NCBI RefSeq assembly: GCF_014117425.1
Contig: NZ_CP059725.1
Coordinates: 2,728,001 to 2,792,000, forward strand
Direction: 5' to 3'
Length of the DNA: 64,000 bases
Origin: Bartonella sp. HY038
GTDB lineage: Bacteria; Pseudomonadota; Alphaproteobacteria; Rhizobiales; Rhizobiaceae
Both the position numbers and the translations under genes were made by a program. Positions within the stretch are counted from its first letter, which is position 1, and the number at the start of each line of letters is the position of its first letter. Below the pieces are notes generated by a model. That model ran no database searches, was not told the DNA's origin, and saw only the letters and a list, made by a program, of their open reading frames with translations. Shown piece after piece: positions 47,067 to 56,863 of this stretch.

Positions 47067-48518
47067 CTATCTCATTTCAAACGACGATGCTTGGTCGCGT
47101 TTTTGTTGTTTTTTGCGCCGCCATGGCGCATTGATCAAGCAATCACCCGCCATGATAGAGCCATAAGGGATTACTTCTTCAACAATATCGGCAAGGCCGT
47201 AATCCTTTATTTGCTGCTTTACTGCTGCCGCATTTTTATAGGCAGATGGTAATTCCGACACATCAGGATGACCTGAGAAAAAACGCACATCAAGCCCCTT
47301 TGTTTCACGCGCGATAATCTCTTTGAAATGCTGATCGCCAAGACTATTTTTATCGACATTAAACTCAGCACAAAGATTACGCACATGACCAGAGCGAGAA
47401 AAATTCCGCCCTGCCCCATGAGGTGAAAACCCTAAACCATGATCAGCATTGCTTCCACGCACAATCAAAATAGGCTCCGCCATGTTAAGCGGAATTATAG
47501 TTAAATCTGTAGCATCATGCGACCACGCCGAAAATGCTGGCGTTGCGCCTTTGGCGTGATAAAATAATCCATCACTTTTGCGGAAAACAAAATTATGCTC
47601 ATTCCAAAAACGATCATTGACTTTAACACCAAGTACATCAGCTGCAAGATCGTGAATTGCAAAATGGTTTTCTTTGGTCCACTGCCGAATAATCTGCAAA
47701 GCAGACCAATAAGTCTCACCCTCAACACTATCGGCAGGAATCCACGCATTAATAGTTTGGGTTTTTGGCGAAAGTTCTTTGCGAAAACGATCAGCAACTT
47801 TCATACCCGTTTTATAAAGGCGAGCACCGGGGGCGCGTGAACCATGATGAGTTACCAAAACCGTTTCCCCAGTTGACTTTAACTGGCCAACATAAGCAAA
47901 ATGATTGCCATCGCCTTGGGTTGCAAAATGTTCAATTGCAACACTTTGCTGCTTTTCAAGATAAATATTATCAGCAAAATCTTGCATGACCTTATCGCTT
48001 GGGCGAATTTGATTACCGCGCTCACGTCCACCTGGACCAAAATGGGTTACCTTATGTACTGCATTCAACAAATCTGCGGGTGCTACTCCTTTAAATACTG
48101 AAATAGCAAGCGAACAGCAAATATCAGCAGAATGCATACCGGGGTGGATGGCTTCAGATGCAACGATGCCACCAACTGGAATTTCACCAAAAGATCCAGT
48201 AGGACAAGCATCAGGCATGATGGCTGCCGCTTTTACCACTGGTGTCTCAATCAAAGACTTCATGGAAGCAATGACCTTATCGATATTTTCTTGCTCAAAA
48301 TCATTTTCAGCACGAATATTAATATGAAGCGGTACATCACTTGCGTCTTGCAAGCCAATAGTTGGAAGAGGTGCAAAAGCAATAGCTGCAGCCAAGGCTT
48401 GCTCGCGAGTACCGCCTTCTTGTAAAATTGCGTTTCCTACTTCAAGCGCTTTTGCAAACCATTTTCCGCTTTGCTGCCCAGCTTCAATCAAATCTGTTCC
48501 AAATAATTTATTAGTCAT
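47067..48518 (-). CDS. RtcB-family RNA ligase
   Basis: 483 residues. RtcB ligates RNA 2',3'-cyclic phosphate or 3'-phosphate ends to 5'-OH ends, using GTP and Mn2+. Recognised pieces: HPGMHSADICCS (metal Asp and Cys), GDGNHFAYVGQL, VTHHGSRAPGARLYKTGM and the guanylate-site region FSPHGAGRNFSRS. The first motif differs from the E. coli GVDIGCG form, so this belongs to the divergent long RtcB subgroup. RNA repair is the likely role. No rtcA or rtcR is beside it. AAGGATTTT precedes the ATG. Confidence 0.88.
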   Translation of the reverse strand: MTNKLFGTDLIEAGQQSGKWFAKALEVGNAILQEGGTREQALAAAIAFAPLPTIGLQDASDVPLHINIRAENDFEQENIDKVIASMKSLIETPVVKAAAIMPDACPTGSFGEIPVGGIVASEAIHPGMHSADICCSLAISVFKGVAPADLLNAVHKVTHFGPGGRERGNQIRPSDKVMQDFADNIYLEKQQSVAIEHFATQGDGNHFAYVGQLKSTGETVLVTHHGSRAPGARLYKTGMKVADRFRKELSPKTQTINAWIPADSVEGETYWSALQIIRQWTKENHFAIHDLAADVLGVKVNDRFWNEHNFVFRKSDGLFYHAKGATPAFSAWSHDATDLTIIPLNMAEPILIVRGSNADHGLGFSPHGAGRNFSRSGHVRNLCAEFNVDKNSLGDQHFKEIIARETKGLDVRFFSGHPDVSELPSAYKNAAAVKQQIKDYGLADIVEEVIPYGSIMAGDCLINAPWRRKKQQKRDQASSFEMR

Positions 48519-49003
48519 TTTAAAATCCTTCTCATCGTAGCAAACACGATTTATATTTGCTTAAAGGCCAGAGACAAAAAATCATAACTCTGTACCAATT
48601 AATATTTTTTATAAATACAAGAACCGTGCCAAACTAACGAAACCATTTTAATTAACAAAAAATAAAAAATTAACTTATTGTTTTTAAAATAATTATTTAT
48701 TTTAAGACAAAAATAAAATATAGAAAGAAGAACACAATACAAGCGACAAAAATATAAAATAATATAAATAATTAGAAAATATTATCGTAATTTTAGTCAA
48801 TAAAATCTCTTTAATTAGAATGTAAATATTACTCTATCATGATAATAGAGATCATACACTTTGTTAAAAACAGCTATTCATAAATGCGCAAAATGCCGCA
48901 AGCGCAGGAATATTCATTTAAAAACTTGCCATTCAACTGCAGGCATTTTATGAACTAAAGGATCAAGAATTTATAAGGTCTGTGAGATATAAGGATCTGC
49001 ATA
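48519..49003. other. AT-rich intergenic region before the nnrS pair
   Basis: 485 bp, extremely AT-rich in its first half. No gene. I looked for a TTG-N8-CAA box like that of nirK and found none convincing. The promoter of the rtcB-like gene (minus) and that of the 49-kb pair (plus) must be here. Confidence 0.5.
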
Positions 49004-49501
49004 ATGTCCCAATATGAAAAAGAGAATGACCCGCGTTTTCCCAAAGGCAGCGTGCTTGCACCTTTTGCATTTATGGTACTGTTCATCTTATTTATTTATT
49101 CGCCTTTGCTTGTAGGGCTGCTTTTGCTCGCTCGATGGATCATCGATGCTAACAATTTAACATTTTTTCTCAATCTCGGCGCGTGGGGCGATCTATTGAT
49201 GCTGTTCATCGTGACGGCAAGTTGGATTTTGATTGTTCTTGGCATTTCCATCATACCTTATCTGATCTTACGCTCAAAAGGGCAATTTATTTTGGCAGAA
49301 AAAGTGGCTGCGGTGATTAGAATATTATTATTCCACATCTTTGCATTTCCCTTTATTTGCTGGCGCATGGTTCGTAATAATTCGCCGATTTTACGTCGCC
49401 GCTATCGGCAAAAATTAAAGACCATGGTCAATGGTAAAAAAATGCAAGAGCGAAAAATGGAACGGCTTGCACGCATGCAAAACAAGTTGCGCTCAGTTTA
49501 G
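49004..49501 (+). CDS. Hypothetical membrane protein upstream of nnrS
   Basis: 165 residues. Three strongly hydrophobic segments (APFAFMVLFILFIYSPLLVGLLLLA, LLMLFIVTASWILIVLGISIIPYLIL and ILLFHIFAFPFICW) and a very basic C-terminal tail (LRRRYRQKLKTMVNGKKMQERKMERLAR). No family recognised. It lies 61 bp before nnrS in the same direction and may form an operon with it, which hints at a role in nitric-oxide-related metabolism, but only by position. Confidence 0.6.
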   Translation: MSQYEKENDPRFPKGSVLAPFAFMVLFILFIYSPLLVGLLLLARWIIDANNLTFFLNLGAWGDLLMLFIVTASWILIVLGISIIPYLILRSKGQFILAEKVAAVIRILLFHIFAFPFICWRMVRNNSPILRRRYRQKLKTMVNGKKMQERKMERLARMQNKLRSV

Positions 49502-49562
49502 TGCTGAGCACGACACCTATAATTACAATTACATACTAAAATAAGGATAATCGAGGTAGATT

Positions 49563-50753
49563 ATGGCAAGTTCAGCAGAGCAAATCCGCAAATGGCAAGG
49601 CCCCGCTATATTGAGCTATGGTTATCGACCGTTTTTCCTATTCTCGGCTATTTTAGCACTTTTCGCGCTTATTGCATGGATTTTTATCTATGCAGGCGTT
49701 ATGGAACTTCCAATCGCCTTAGATCCTATATCATGGCACGCGCATAGCTTCATATTTGGTTATTTATGGGCAGTGGTTGCAGGCTTTTTATTAACTGCAG
49801 TACCAAATTGGACAGGTCGGCTACCAATTGTTGGATGGCGACTTATGGGACTATTTTCGCTCTGGCTTATTGGTCGCATCGCTATTTTTATTTCGCTTTA
49901 TCTTCCCTATTGGGCAACAATTACGCTTGATCTTATTTTTCCTGTTGCACTTGCCTATGCAATTGGTCGCGAGATTATTACTGGCAAAAACTGGCGCAAT
50001 TTAAAAATACTCATTCTTGTTGCCCTTTTAATTATTGCCAATTTGATTTTTGATTATCAAGCCCTTTATGAAGGCTATGGTGCTGGCGGTATTGGCGCAC
50101 GTCTTGGTGTTGGCGTTGCCATCATGATGATTGCTGTCATTGGCGGCCGCGTTGTGCCAAGCTTCACTCGCAATTGGTTGGTGAAGCAAGGGCAAGACAA
50201 CCTGCCCGCACCCCATGATAAAATTGATATAATTATTATTGTATTCACCGCATTAACTCTTATCACTTGGATTATTTTGCCTAGCAGTAAGATCACTGCT
50301 GTCTTTTGCCTCATTGCGGCCATTGCCAATTTTTATCGGCTGTATCGGTGGCGTGGTTGGCTAACTTTGGGTGAATCTTTGGTTTGGGTTCTCCACCTAG
50401 CTTTCTTTTTTATTCCTTGCGGTTTTTTAGCCATTGGCCTTGAAATATTTGGGTTTTTGCCCGGTGGAATTGCTCCTGTCCAGCATTTATGGATGGCAGG
50501 CGCGATAGGCCTTATGACGCTTGCCATCATGTCAAGGGCAAGTCTTGGTCATTCTGGCCGCGCACTTCATGCAACAAAATTTGTCACTAGCCTTTATATA
50601 GCGCTGTTCATTTCTGTTTTTTTACGGATGCTATCTGGTTTAATGGAAAATAACGTTTCCCTATTACACCTTTCGGCAACTTTATGGATTTTTGCTTTTG
50701 GTGGCTTTATCATTGCCTATTGGAACATTTTAACCAAGCCCAGATTGCAATAA
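49563..50753 (+). CDS. nnrS: NnrS family protein
   Basis: 396 residues, about twelve hydrophobic helices. NnrS is a heme- and copper-containing membrane protein linked to protection against nitric oxide stress in denitrifiers and pathogens. Family hallmarks: ILSYGYRPFFLFSAI near residue 17-31, LDPISWHAHSFIFGYLWAVVAGFLLTAVPNWTGR (conserved His and Trp), GGRVVPSFTRNWL, and a late WMAGAIGLMTLAIMSRASLGHSGR. GAGGTAG precedes the ATG. With nirK it makes a minimal NO production/tolerance pair in this window. Confidence 0.93.
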   Translation: MASSAEQIRKWQGPAILSYGYRPFFLFSAILALFALIAWIFIYAGVMELPIALDPISWHAHSFIFGYLWAVVAGFLLTAVPNWTGRLPIVGWRLMGLFSLWLIGRIAIFISLYLPYWATITLDLIFPVALAYAIGREIITGKNWRNLKILILVALLIIANLIFDYQALYEGYGAGGIGARLGVGVAIMMIAVIGGRVVPSFTRNWLVKQGQDNLPAPHDKIDIIIIVFTALTLITWIILPSSKITAVFCLIAAIANFYRLYRWRGWLTLGESLVWVLHLAFFFIPCGFLAIGLEIFGFLPGGIAPVQHLWMAGAIGLMTLAIMSRASLGHSGRALHATKFVTSLYIALFISVFLRMLSGLMENNVSLLHLSATLWIFAFGGFIIAYWNILTKPRLQ

Positions 50754-50763
50754 AATACAATTT

Positions 50764-51240
50764 TTAACGGTTAACACTGGTAACATGACGAAGAGAGGCT
50801 TTTCTTTTAAGCCTCTTTTTTATTTTTTGAAGAAGTGAATCACAAACAGACGCTGCAAACATTGATAATAGACAATAGGGCAAACAAAAAACACAAGCTA
50901 AAAAATACGCATAATCTGTAGGATAATTAAAATAAGCAATACCTAACATAATAAGAAAACAACCGACAAGCATGATTAAAAAGCGCGTCACTTCATTTAA
51001 CTTACCGGTTTTTATAGAATAAAATTTCAAACAAACAGCTAGCAATGCAACTGGCCCACCAATTATATAACCAATGCCTACTGCGAAACCTATTGCGATA
51101 AAAGATAATGCAATTCCCTCAAGACTAAAGCTTAAAAGTGGCACCACGGAAAAAAATACAATAAATGGTAATGTTCCAATCACTGGCCCAATCGCCATAT
51201 AAATAAAAAACACCAAAAGATATTTTTTAAAATTTTTCAT
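50764..51240 (-). CDS. Hypothetical integral membrane protein
   Basis: 158 residues with four hydrophobic helices and a basic C-terminal tail (KIKKRLKRKASLRHVTSVNR). No family recognised. A good GGGGAG ribosome binding site lies directly before the ATG. Its 3' end doubles as the nnrS terminator region. Probably accessory. Confidence 0.62.
   Translation of the reverse strand: MKNFKKYLLVFFIYMAIGPVIGTLPFIVFFSVVPLLSFSLEGIALSFIAIGFAVGIGYIIGGPVALLAVCLKFYSIKTGKLNEVTRFLIMLVGCFLIMLGIAYFNYPTDYAYFLACVFCLPYCLLSMFAASVCDSLLQKIKKRLKRKASLRHVTSVNR
50794..50825 (+). terminator. Terminator of nnrS, inside the convergent gene
   Basis: AGAGGCTT / AAGCCTCT with a 7-nt loop, followed by TTTTTTATTTTTTG. It lies within the last codons of the minus-strand gene at 50764-51240. 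Confidence 0.75.
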
Positions 51241-51404
51241 GATCTCCCCAATAAAACATGACCTATTTCTTTATCATTAGCAATAATCTAGTTTATAAAT
51301 ACTGATTAGCAAAGGGAATAGTATTCTAAGTGCGGGTATTATCCTATATAGTTTTTTTTCAACTATTTGAGTAATAAACAATCCTAATCTTAAAGGGACA
51401 GTTC

Positions 51405-53081
51405 ATGAAGCAATTGAGTGATATTGAAATAGCACGCAGTGCTAATAAAAAAGCAATTGGTGACATTGCTGCAAAGATTGGACTGACCGCACAAGATATA
51501 TTGCCCTTTGGTCATGATAAGGCAAAACTTACCAAAAATACGATTGAGAATTTGCCGCAGCGAGATAATTCTCATCTTATTTTAGTAACCGCCATTAACC
51601 CTACCCCGGCGGGAGAGGGTAAAACCACCACGTCAATTGGTATTGCTGATGGACTTAATGCTATTGGCAAAAAAGCAATGCTAGCCTTACGCGAGCCTTC
51701 CCTTGGTCCTTGCTTTGGCACGAAAGGCGGCGCTGCAGGCGGCGGCCATGCTCAACTTATTCCTATGGAAGATATTAATCTCCATTTCACAGGCGATTTC
51801 CATGCGATTACATCAGCGCATAATCTTCTAGCCGCATTAATCGATAATCATATTTATTGGGGCAATAGTTTGCAAATTGATAGCCGCCGTATCATGTGGC
51901 GCCGCGTTATGGATATGAATGAGCGGGCATTACGTGATATTGTTGTTGGTCTTGGCGGCGTAAGCAACGGCTTTAGCCATCAAAGTGGTTTTGACATTAC
52001 GGTAGCTTCGGAAATCATGGCAATATTTTGCCTTGCTGAAAGCTTAGACGATTTGATGATTAGACTTGGTAATATTGTAGTTGCTTATAATTTCAATAAG
52101 GAACCAATTTACGCCCGTGATCTTGATGCGCAAGGGGCAATGGGGGTTTTGCTTAAAGATGCATTTTTACCAAATCTTGTACAAACGCTCGAAAATAACC
52201 CTGCCCTTGTCCATGGTGGGCCTTTTGCCAATATCGCCCATGGCTGCAACTCGGTTATTGCTACCAAAACCGCATTGAAACTTACTGACTACGTGGTGAC
52301 AGAAGCAGGGTTTGGCGCAGATCTTGGTGCGGAGAAATTTCTCGATATTAAATGTCGCTTGGCAAAATTGCAGCCATCGGCCATTGTAATTGTGGCAACG
52401 ATCCGCGCCCTTAAAATGAATGGCGGCATTGCTAAAGCTGATCTTAACCTTGAAAATGTGGAGGCTGTCCGCCTTGGCGCCGGCAATCTTATTCGCCACA
52501 TCAATAATATGCAAAGCTATGGGGTACCAGTTATTGTTGCGATCAATCATTTTCATCAAGATAGCGATGAAGAAATTGACACTTTGCGCAGCATTGTCGA
52601 AAAATTGGGCGTTGATGCTATACCGTGCCGCCATTTTGAACTTGGATCAAAAGGCACGGTTGAAATTGCAGAAAAACTAGTAGCATTGATTGATACCCAC
52701 CCTTCCAACTTCCATTTTCTTTATGAGGATAACATACCGCTTATTGATAAGATCAACAAAATTGTCACCGATATTTATGGTGGTGAAAAAGCAATTATCA
52801 GCGATAAAATTAAACAACAACTTTTAGAATATGAACAAGCAGGCTATGGTCATTTTCCTGTTTGTATGGCTAAAACCCAATACTCTTTCTCGGCTGATCC
52901 AAATTTGCGTGGTGCGCCTAGCGGTTTTGATATCCCTGTGCGAGAGATACGCTTAGCAGCTGGGGCGGGCTTTATTGTTGTTATATGCGGTGAAATCATG
53001 ACTATGCCGGGGCTTCCCTCAAAGCCTGCAGCGGAGCATATTTATCTAGATAATCAAGGTGAGATTTGCGGTCTTTCTTAA
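51405..53081 (+). CDS. fhs: Formate--tetrahydrofolate ligase
   Basis: 558 residues, full length. It makes 10-formyl-THF from formate, THF and ATP in one-carbon metabolism (also called ftfL). P-loop-like [10 protein letters not shown] at 67-76, [52 protein letters not shown] and [19 protein letters not shown] are all present. AAGGGACAG precedes the ATG. It stands alone; no fchA or folD is nearby. Confidence 0.97.
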   Translation: MKQLSDIEIARSANKKAIGDIAAKIGLTAQDILPFGHDKAKLTKNTIENLPQRDNSHLILVTAINPTPAGEGKTTTSIGIADGLNAIGKKAMLALREPSLGPCFGTKGGAAGGGHAQLIPMEDINLHFTGDFHAITSAHNLLAALIDNHIYWGNSLQIDSRRIMWRRVMDMNERALRDIVVGLGGVSNGFSHQSGFDITVASEIMAIFCLAESLDDLMIRLGNIVVAYNFNKEPIYARDLDAQGAMGVLLKDAFLPNLVQTLENNPALVHGGPFANIAHGCNSVIATKTALKLTDYVVTEAGFGADLGAEKFLDIKCRLAKLQPSAIVIVATIRALKMNGGIAKADLNLENVEAVRLGAGNLIRHINNMQSYGVPVIVAINHFHQDSDEEIDTLRSIVEKLGVDAIPCRHFELGSKGTVEIAEKLVALIDTHPSNFHFLYEDNIPLIDKINKIVTDIYGGEKAIISDKIKQQLLEYEQAGYGHFPVCMAKTQYSFSADPNLRGAPSGFDIPVREIRLAAGAGFIVVICGEIMTMPGLPSKPAAEHIYLDNQGEICGLS

Positions 53082-53159
53082 GCACCGCATGATGAATTCC
53101 AATATAGGTTTTGGGAAATAGATTAAGAAATCTTACAAAATTGCAGCAGATAATTGCTA

Positions 53160-53339
53160 TTATTTATCAAGAAGGCGTGCTTCTGATGCCAGCATGATTG
53201 GCACGCCATCACGAATTATATAAGCAAGGCGAGCTTTTTGTGAGATAAGCTCTTGCCTTGTTTCATCATATTCAAGCGTAGCACCCGTTAACGGGCAAAC
53301 AAGAAGCTCTAACATTTTCCTGTCGGTATGAGAGGTCAT
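53160..53339 (-). CDS. Trm112/YbaR-family small protein
   Basis: 59 residues, starting [20 protein letters not shown] and ending [17 protein letters not shown]. It matches the bacterial Trm112 (UPF0434, YcaR) family, although only the first Cys of the usual zinc pairs remains (CPLTG). Trm112 proteins act as small activators of methyltransferases in eukaryotes and archaea; the bacterial role is unclear. AAGGAG precedes the ATG seven bases upstream. The gene lies 11 bp after the LON-domain gene, the conserved pair in this order. Confidence 0.85.
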   Translation of the reverse strand: MTSHTDRKMLELLVCPLTGATLEYDETRQELISQKARLAYIIRDGVPIMLASEARLLDK

Positions 53340-53350
53340 GAAAAGCTCCT

Positions 53351-54043
53351 TTACTGCAACACACTATGCCTATTTGCATGATTATTGGAATTATGTCCCA
53401 AAATTGAACGTTCAGCAATGGCAATTAATGTTTCCGAACGTGTCTTCAAGTCTGGTGCTTCCAACAAAGCCTGTTTTTCCTCACCGCGAAAAGGAGCAAG
53501 GGTCGACATTGCATTGATCAATGTTTCGTTACTAGCTTCAAGTATAGTGTCCCAGTCTGCATCAATCTGGTTGAATTCCAAATAATCTTGAAATACTGAT
53601 AAAAATGCATCGCGATTAATATCACTTTCTTGTTGGCCAGCAATAAGGTCATCAAAAAATGGCGATACCTTACAACGAAGGTAAGGTGAATCTGAGACAA
53701 TCCTATTAGCAATGCGAAAGCGACAAACACCGTGCAATGAAATAAGAATATTACCATCACCAACTTCACTATAGCTCGTGATACGAGCGATACAGCCAAC
53801 ATCACAAAGACGTGTTCCGTTATCAAGAACGGAAATTTGTGATACATTATCCATTGCAGGTTGTACAAGACCAATAAGACGATTTGTTCTCATAGCTTCA
53901 TCTGCAAGACGAATGTTCTGCGGCTCGTCAATCTGGACGGCTATAAAACCACCAGGAAGTAAAACAACAGATGCCAATGACAATATAGGCATATTCGTCG
54001 GAATATCTTGTGCTGTACGATAGAATGCGTTACCAGCCTGCAT
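53351..54043 (-). CDS. LON-substrate-binding-domain protein
   Basis: 230 residues consisting of the N-terminal (LON) domain of Lon protease without ATPase or protease parts: [66 protein letters not shown], and a C-terminal helical bundle ending [14 protein letters not shown]. Its function is not established. AAAGGG six bases before the ATG at 54043 decides the start; the open frame is five codons longer. It is operonic with the Trm112 gene. In relatives a thioredoxin gene lies upstream; it is missing here. Confidence 0.9.
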   Translation of the reverse strand: MQAGNAFYRTAQDIPTNMPILSLASVVLLPGGFIAVQIDEPQNIRLADEAMRTNRLIGLVQPAMDNVSQISVLDNGTRLCDVGCIARITSYSEVGDGNILISLHGVCRFRIANRIVSDSPYLRCKVSPFFDDLIAGQQESDINRDAFLSVFQDYLEFNQIDADWDTILEASNETLINAMSTLAPFRGEEKQALLEAPDLKTRSETLIAIAERSILGHNSNNHANRHSVLQ

Positions 54044-54809
54044 AATTTGCCCTTTCATTCCTTTAAATAATTAAGCAAGGCCCCCTTTAGAGACCTTAAT
54101 ATCGAAAAAGATCAAATTACAATCACTTTATGTAATAATATGCTTCGTAAATACAACCATTTAACTGGTTGATCTTCTTCACTTTAACAACGCATTGCAT
54201 TGGAAGTTAGTTCCAGAAAATATTTGTGACAATTTTAAGATGACATAACAATAATTTAATATTTTTAATTATATATGTATATAATAACATTAATGATTTC
54301 GTGAATTCGTTTAACGAGCGTTAGTTCTGTCACAAAAAAAATGAAAAAACTTTTAAGCGCCGTAAATATTCCCAATCTGGAACAGGTTTCCATGTGGAAA
54401 TTTAGTTTTTAAATCGATTTACATTGCGAATCAAATTAGGCGTTACGCCTATAAAACTATTAAAAAATTATAATATAATAAATATCAAATACAATAATTC
54501 AAATCACAATCTTGTTAATTTATCCATATACCAATAACGGTAAATATGCTTGCTGTTATCAAGCCATATGCTAACAATACGCAATTGAGGAACATTGTCA
54601 CTTTCAACACCTATTCTTAAAGTAATCGCTTACACAGCTTTAAAACTTAGATTTGTAGCGATTATTATAAGCTCTCAGGACTTGATTATATTAAAAGGCC
54701 GACAAAAGCGTTATAAACGAGCAAGAAATTAGGAAATATTACTCTGTTTGGGTGACGATAAGCCAAACCAATCATAGCGATAGTAACCGCTAAACCAGGA
54801 GAAAATGCA
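54044..54809. other. Long AT-rich intergenic region upstream of benE
   Basis: About 765 bp, no supported gene. Two small hairpins stand out: TTTCCATGTGGAAA followed by a T-rich tract (about 54388-54411), and TAGGCG TTA CGCCTA (54438-54452). They might mark a lost or unrecognised transcript. Right edge: CCAGGAGAAAATGCA with the benE ribosome binding site. Confidence 0.5.
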
Positions 54810-55949
54810 TTGCGTCTATCACATATAAGTGCAGGCTTCATTGCAGCAATTGTCGGCTTTGGCGGTACTTTGGCCATTTTAATCCATGCTGCAACAATTG
54901 TCGGTGCTTCTCCAAGCCAAATCATTAGCTGGGTTAGTGCCGTCTGCCTTTCTATTGCTTTATCATCGCTTTTTTTATCTTGGCGCTACCGCATACCGAT
55001 CATCACCGCTTGGTCAACACCAGGCCTTGCCTTGATTGGCGCAACATCAGGTTATGACATGGCACAGGCGAGCGGTGCATTTATATGTTGTGCTCTTGCT
55101 ATTATGCTTACAGCCTTCATCAAACCCTTATCGCTTGCCCTTAATCATATACCTGCCGGTATTTCTTCAGGCATGCTTGCAGGAGTTTTACTCAGCTTTA
55201 TTATAAAAGCCATGGCCTTAATGAGTAGTGATGCCGCCTTTGTATTACCACTTATTATTCTATTTTTTGTGGTTCGGCGCTTTCAGCCATCTTTTGCAGT
55301 GCTCATTGTTTTAATTGCAGGCCTTATCTATGCTAGCATTAGCGATAACATTAATACCATACCACCATTGCAATTATCTTCGCTTGAATTTAGCATACCA
55401 AGCTTCCAATGGAATGCGCTTATCGGTCTTGCGCTCCCACTTTATCTCGTTACCATGGCATCGCAAAATCTTCCAGGCTTTGCTGTCTTACGTGCTAGCG
55501 GATATGAGCCTCCCGTCAAATCTTGCCTTAGTATAACTGGTGTCTTTTCGCTTATTTCGGCATTTTTATGTGCCTCATCCACCAATCTTGCCGCTATTTC
55601 AGCGGCAATTTGTACCGGCAGAGATGCAGGAAAAGACCCTAAAACAAGATGGTACTCCGGCATTGCCTATGCTGGATTTTATTTGATCTTTGCCATTTTT
55701 AGTGCATCACTCGTTTCTGTTTTTGCATCCCTACCAGCCACCCTTATCGTCCTTATATCTGGCCTTGCTCTTTTAGGTGCTTTTAGCGGTGCGTTAACCC
55801 AAGCACTCGTTATTGATCGCCAACGCATTGCTGCTATTATAACCTTTGCAATAACCGCATCCAATATCTCAATATTTAGCATTGGTGCGCCGTTTTGGGC
55901 CTTAATGGCTGGTCTGATCATCTATATTATTGGCGAGCCAAAGCATTAG
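54810..55949 (+). CDS. BenE-family benzoate/H+ symporter-like transporter
   Basis: 379 residues, about twelve hydrophobic helices. The BenE pattern is clear: SHISAGFIAAIVGFGGTLAILIHAATIVGASPSQIISWV, RIPIITAWSTPGLALI, LPLYLVTMASQNLPGFAVLRASGY and FSGALTQAL. BenE members carry benzoate or related compounds; substrates of the wide family are largely unknown, and no aromatic-degradation gene is in view. The start is TTG at 54810, with AGGAG eight bases upstream; the nearby ATG is in another frame. Confidence 0.9.
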   Translation: MRLSHISAGFIAAIVGFGGTLAILIHAATIVGASPSQIISWVSAVCLSIALSSLFLSWRYRIPIITAWSTPGLALIGATSGYDMAQASGAFICCALAIMLTAFIKPLSLALNHIPAGISSGMLAGVLLSFIIKAMALMSSDAAFVLPLIILFFVVRRFQPSFAVLIVLIAGLIYASISDNINTIPPLQLSSLEFSIPSFQWNALIGLALPLYLVTMASQNLPGFAVLRASGYEPPVKSCLSITGVFSLISAFLCASSTNLAAISAAICTGRDAGKDPKTRWYSGIAYAGFYLIFAIFSASLVSVFASLPATLIVLISGLALLGAFSGALTQALVIDRQRIAAIITFAITASNISIFSIGAPFWALMAGLIIYIIGEPKH

Positions 55950-55968
55950 TTTCATCCTTATTGCGCAC

Positions 55969-56799
55969 TTAATCAAAAAGCGTAGCAATCTGCCGTTTTG
56001 CTTCTTCCTTATAGGGTATGACTCGATCGAGGATTTTTTTTGCGCTCATAAAGTCAAGGACGTAAATACCAGCAACTGGCGGCACAAGAACAAGGTCGGG
56101 TTTTACGGCTAAAAACCGCGTATTCATTAACGAGCGCTGTGAAATCATATTAGCCGCAAACAAGGTTTCAAGGGTTGATGGCTTTTTATCCATATGAAGG
56201 TTTTCTTCAAAACCTATAATATCAATGGCAATTATCTTATCAACATCATCGCCAATACAATCGACTGGAACAGGATTGCAAACCGCGCCATCTACGAGCA
56301 AATAACCATCACGACGCACCGGTGCAAATATACCCGGCAATGCAGCTGACGCTGAAATGGCGGAGCGTAAATCACCATCATTCATCACCACCATTTCGCC
56401 TGATAGAATATCGGCTGCAACAACCGATAAAGGGATTTGTAATTGCGCAAAATCAAAAGGCACACAATCGGGCAAAAAGCCCCGCAATATCTCCTCAAGG
56501 CTAAATTGTGATAATCTTAAACCACGCCGCCGTAATTCCTGAAAACTCATTGGGCGAATAGACCATAGAGTTGCAGCAACATCACCAACCTTGCTAAAGG
56601 TTTTTAAAAAATAATCTTGTAAATCTGCGCCGCTCATACCACTCGCAAGCGCCGCCCCAACCAAGCCACCAATAGATGTTCCAGCAATGCGCGCAGGCTT
56701 TAAACCAAGTTCTTCCATAGCCATGATGATAGGAATATGCCCCATCCCTCTTGCGCCGCCACCACCTAATGCTAGCCCAATTCTTTCACTGCTCGACAT
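55969..56799 (-). CDS. Patatin-like phospholipase family protein (RssA-like)
   Basis: 276 residues. Patatin fold: oxyanion loop LALGGGGARGMGHI near residue 10, nucleophile motif GTSIGG (Ser about residue 42) and catalytic DGAVCNPVPV. A serine lipid acyl hydrolase of the RssA/NTE-like group, cytoplasmic; the physiological substrate is unknown. It converges with benE, only 19 bp apart, and is followed upstream by the M16 pair in the same direction. Confidence 0.92.
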   Translation of the reverse strand: MSSSERIGLALGGGGARGMGHIPIIMAMEELGLKPARIAGTSIGGLVGAALASGMSGADLQDYFLKTFSKVGDVAATLWSIRPMSFQELRRRGLRLSQFSLEEILRGFLPDCVPFDFAQLQIPLSVVAADILSGEMVVMNDGDLRSAISASAALPGIFAPVRRDGYLLVDGAVCNPVPVDCIGDDVDKIIAIDIIGFEENLHMDKKPSTLETLFAANMISQRSLMNTRFLAVKPDLVLVPPVAGIYVLDFMSAKKILDRVIPYKEEAKRQIATLFD

Positions 56800-56832
56800 A
56801 TAAACCCCATTAAATAGCGAATAATAAAAAAT

Positions 56833-56863
56833 AAAAAACCCGCCTTTTACAGCGGGTTTTTTA
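56833..56863 (-). terminator. Terminator after the M16 pair
   Basis: AAAAAACCCGC / GCGGGTTTTTT with an 8-nt loop, directly adjoining the stop of the M16 gene at 56864. Confidence 0.88.
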
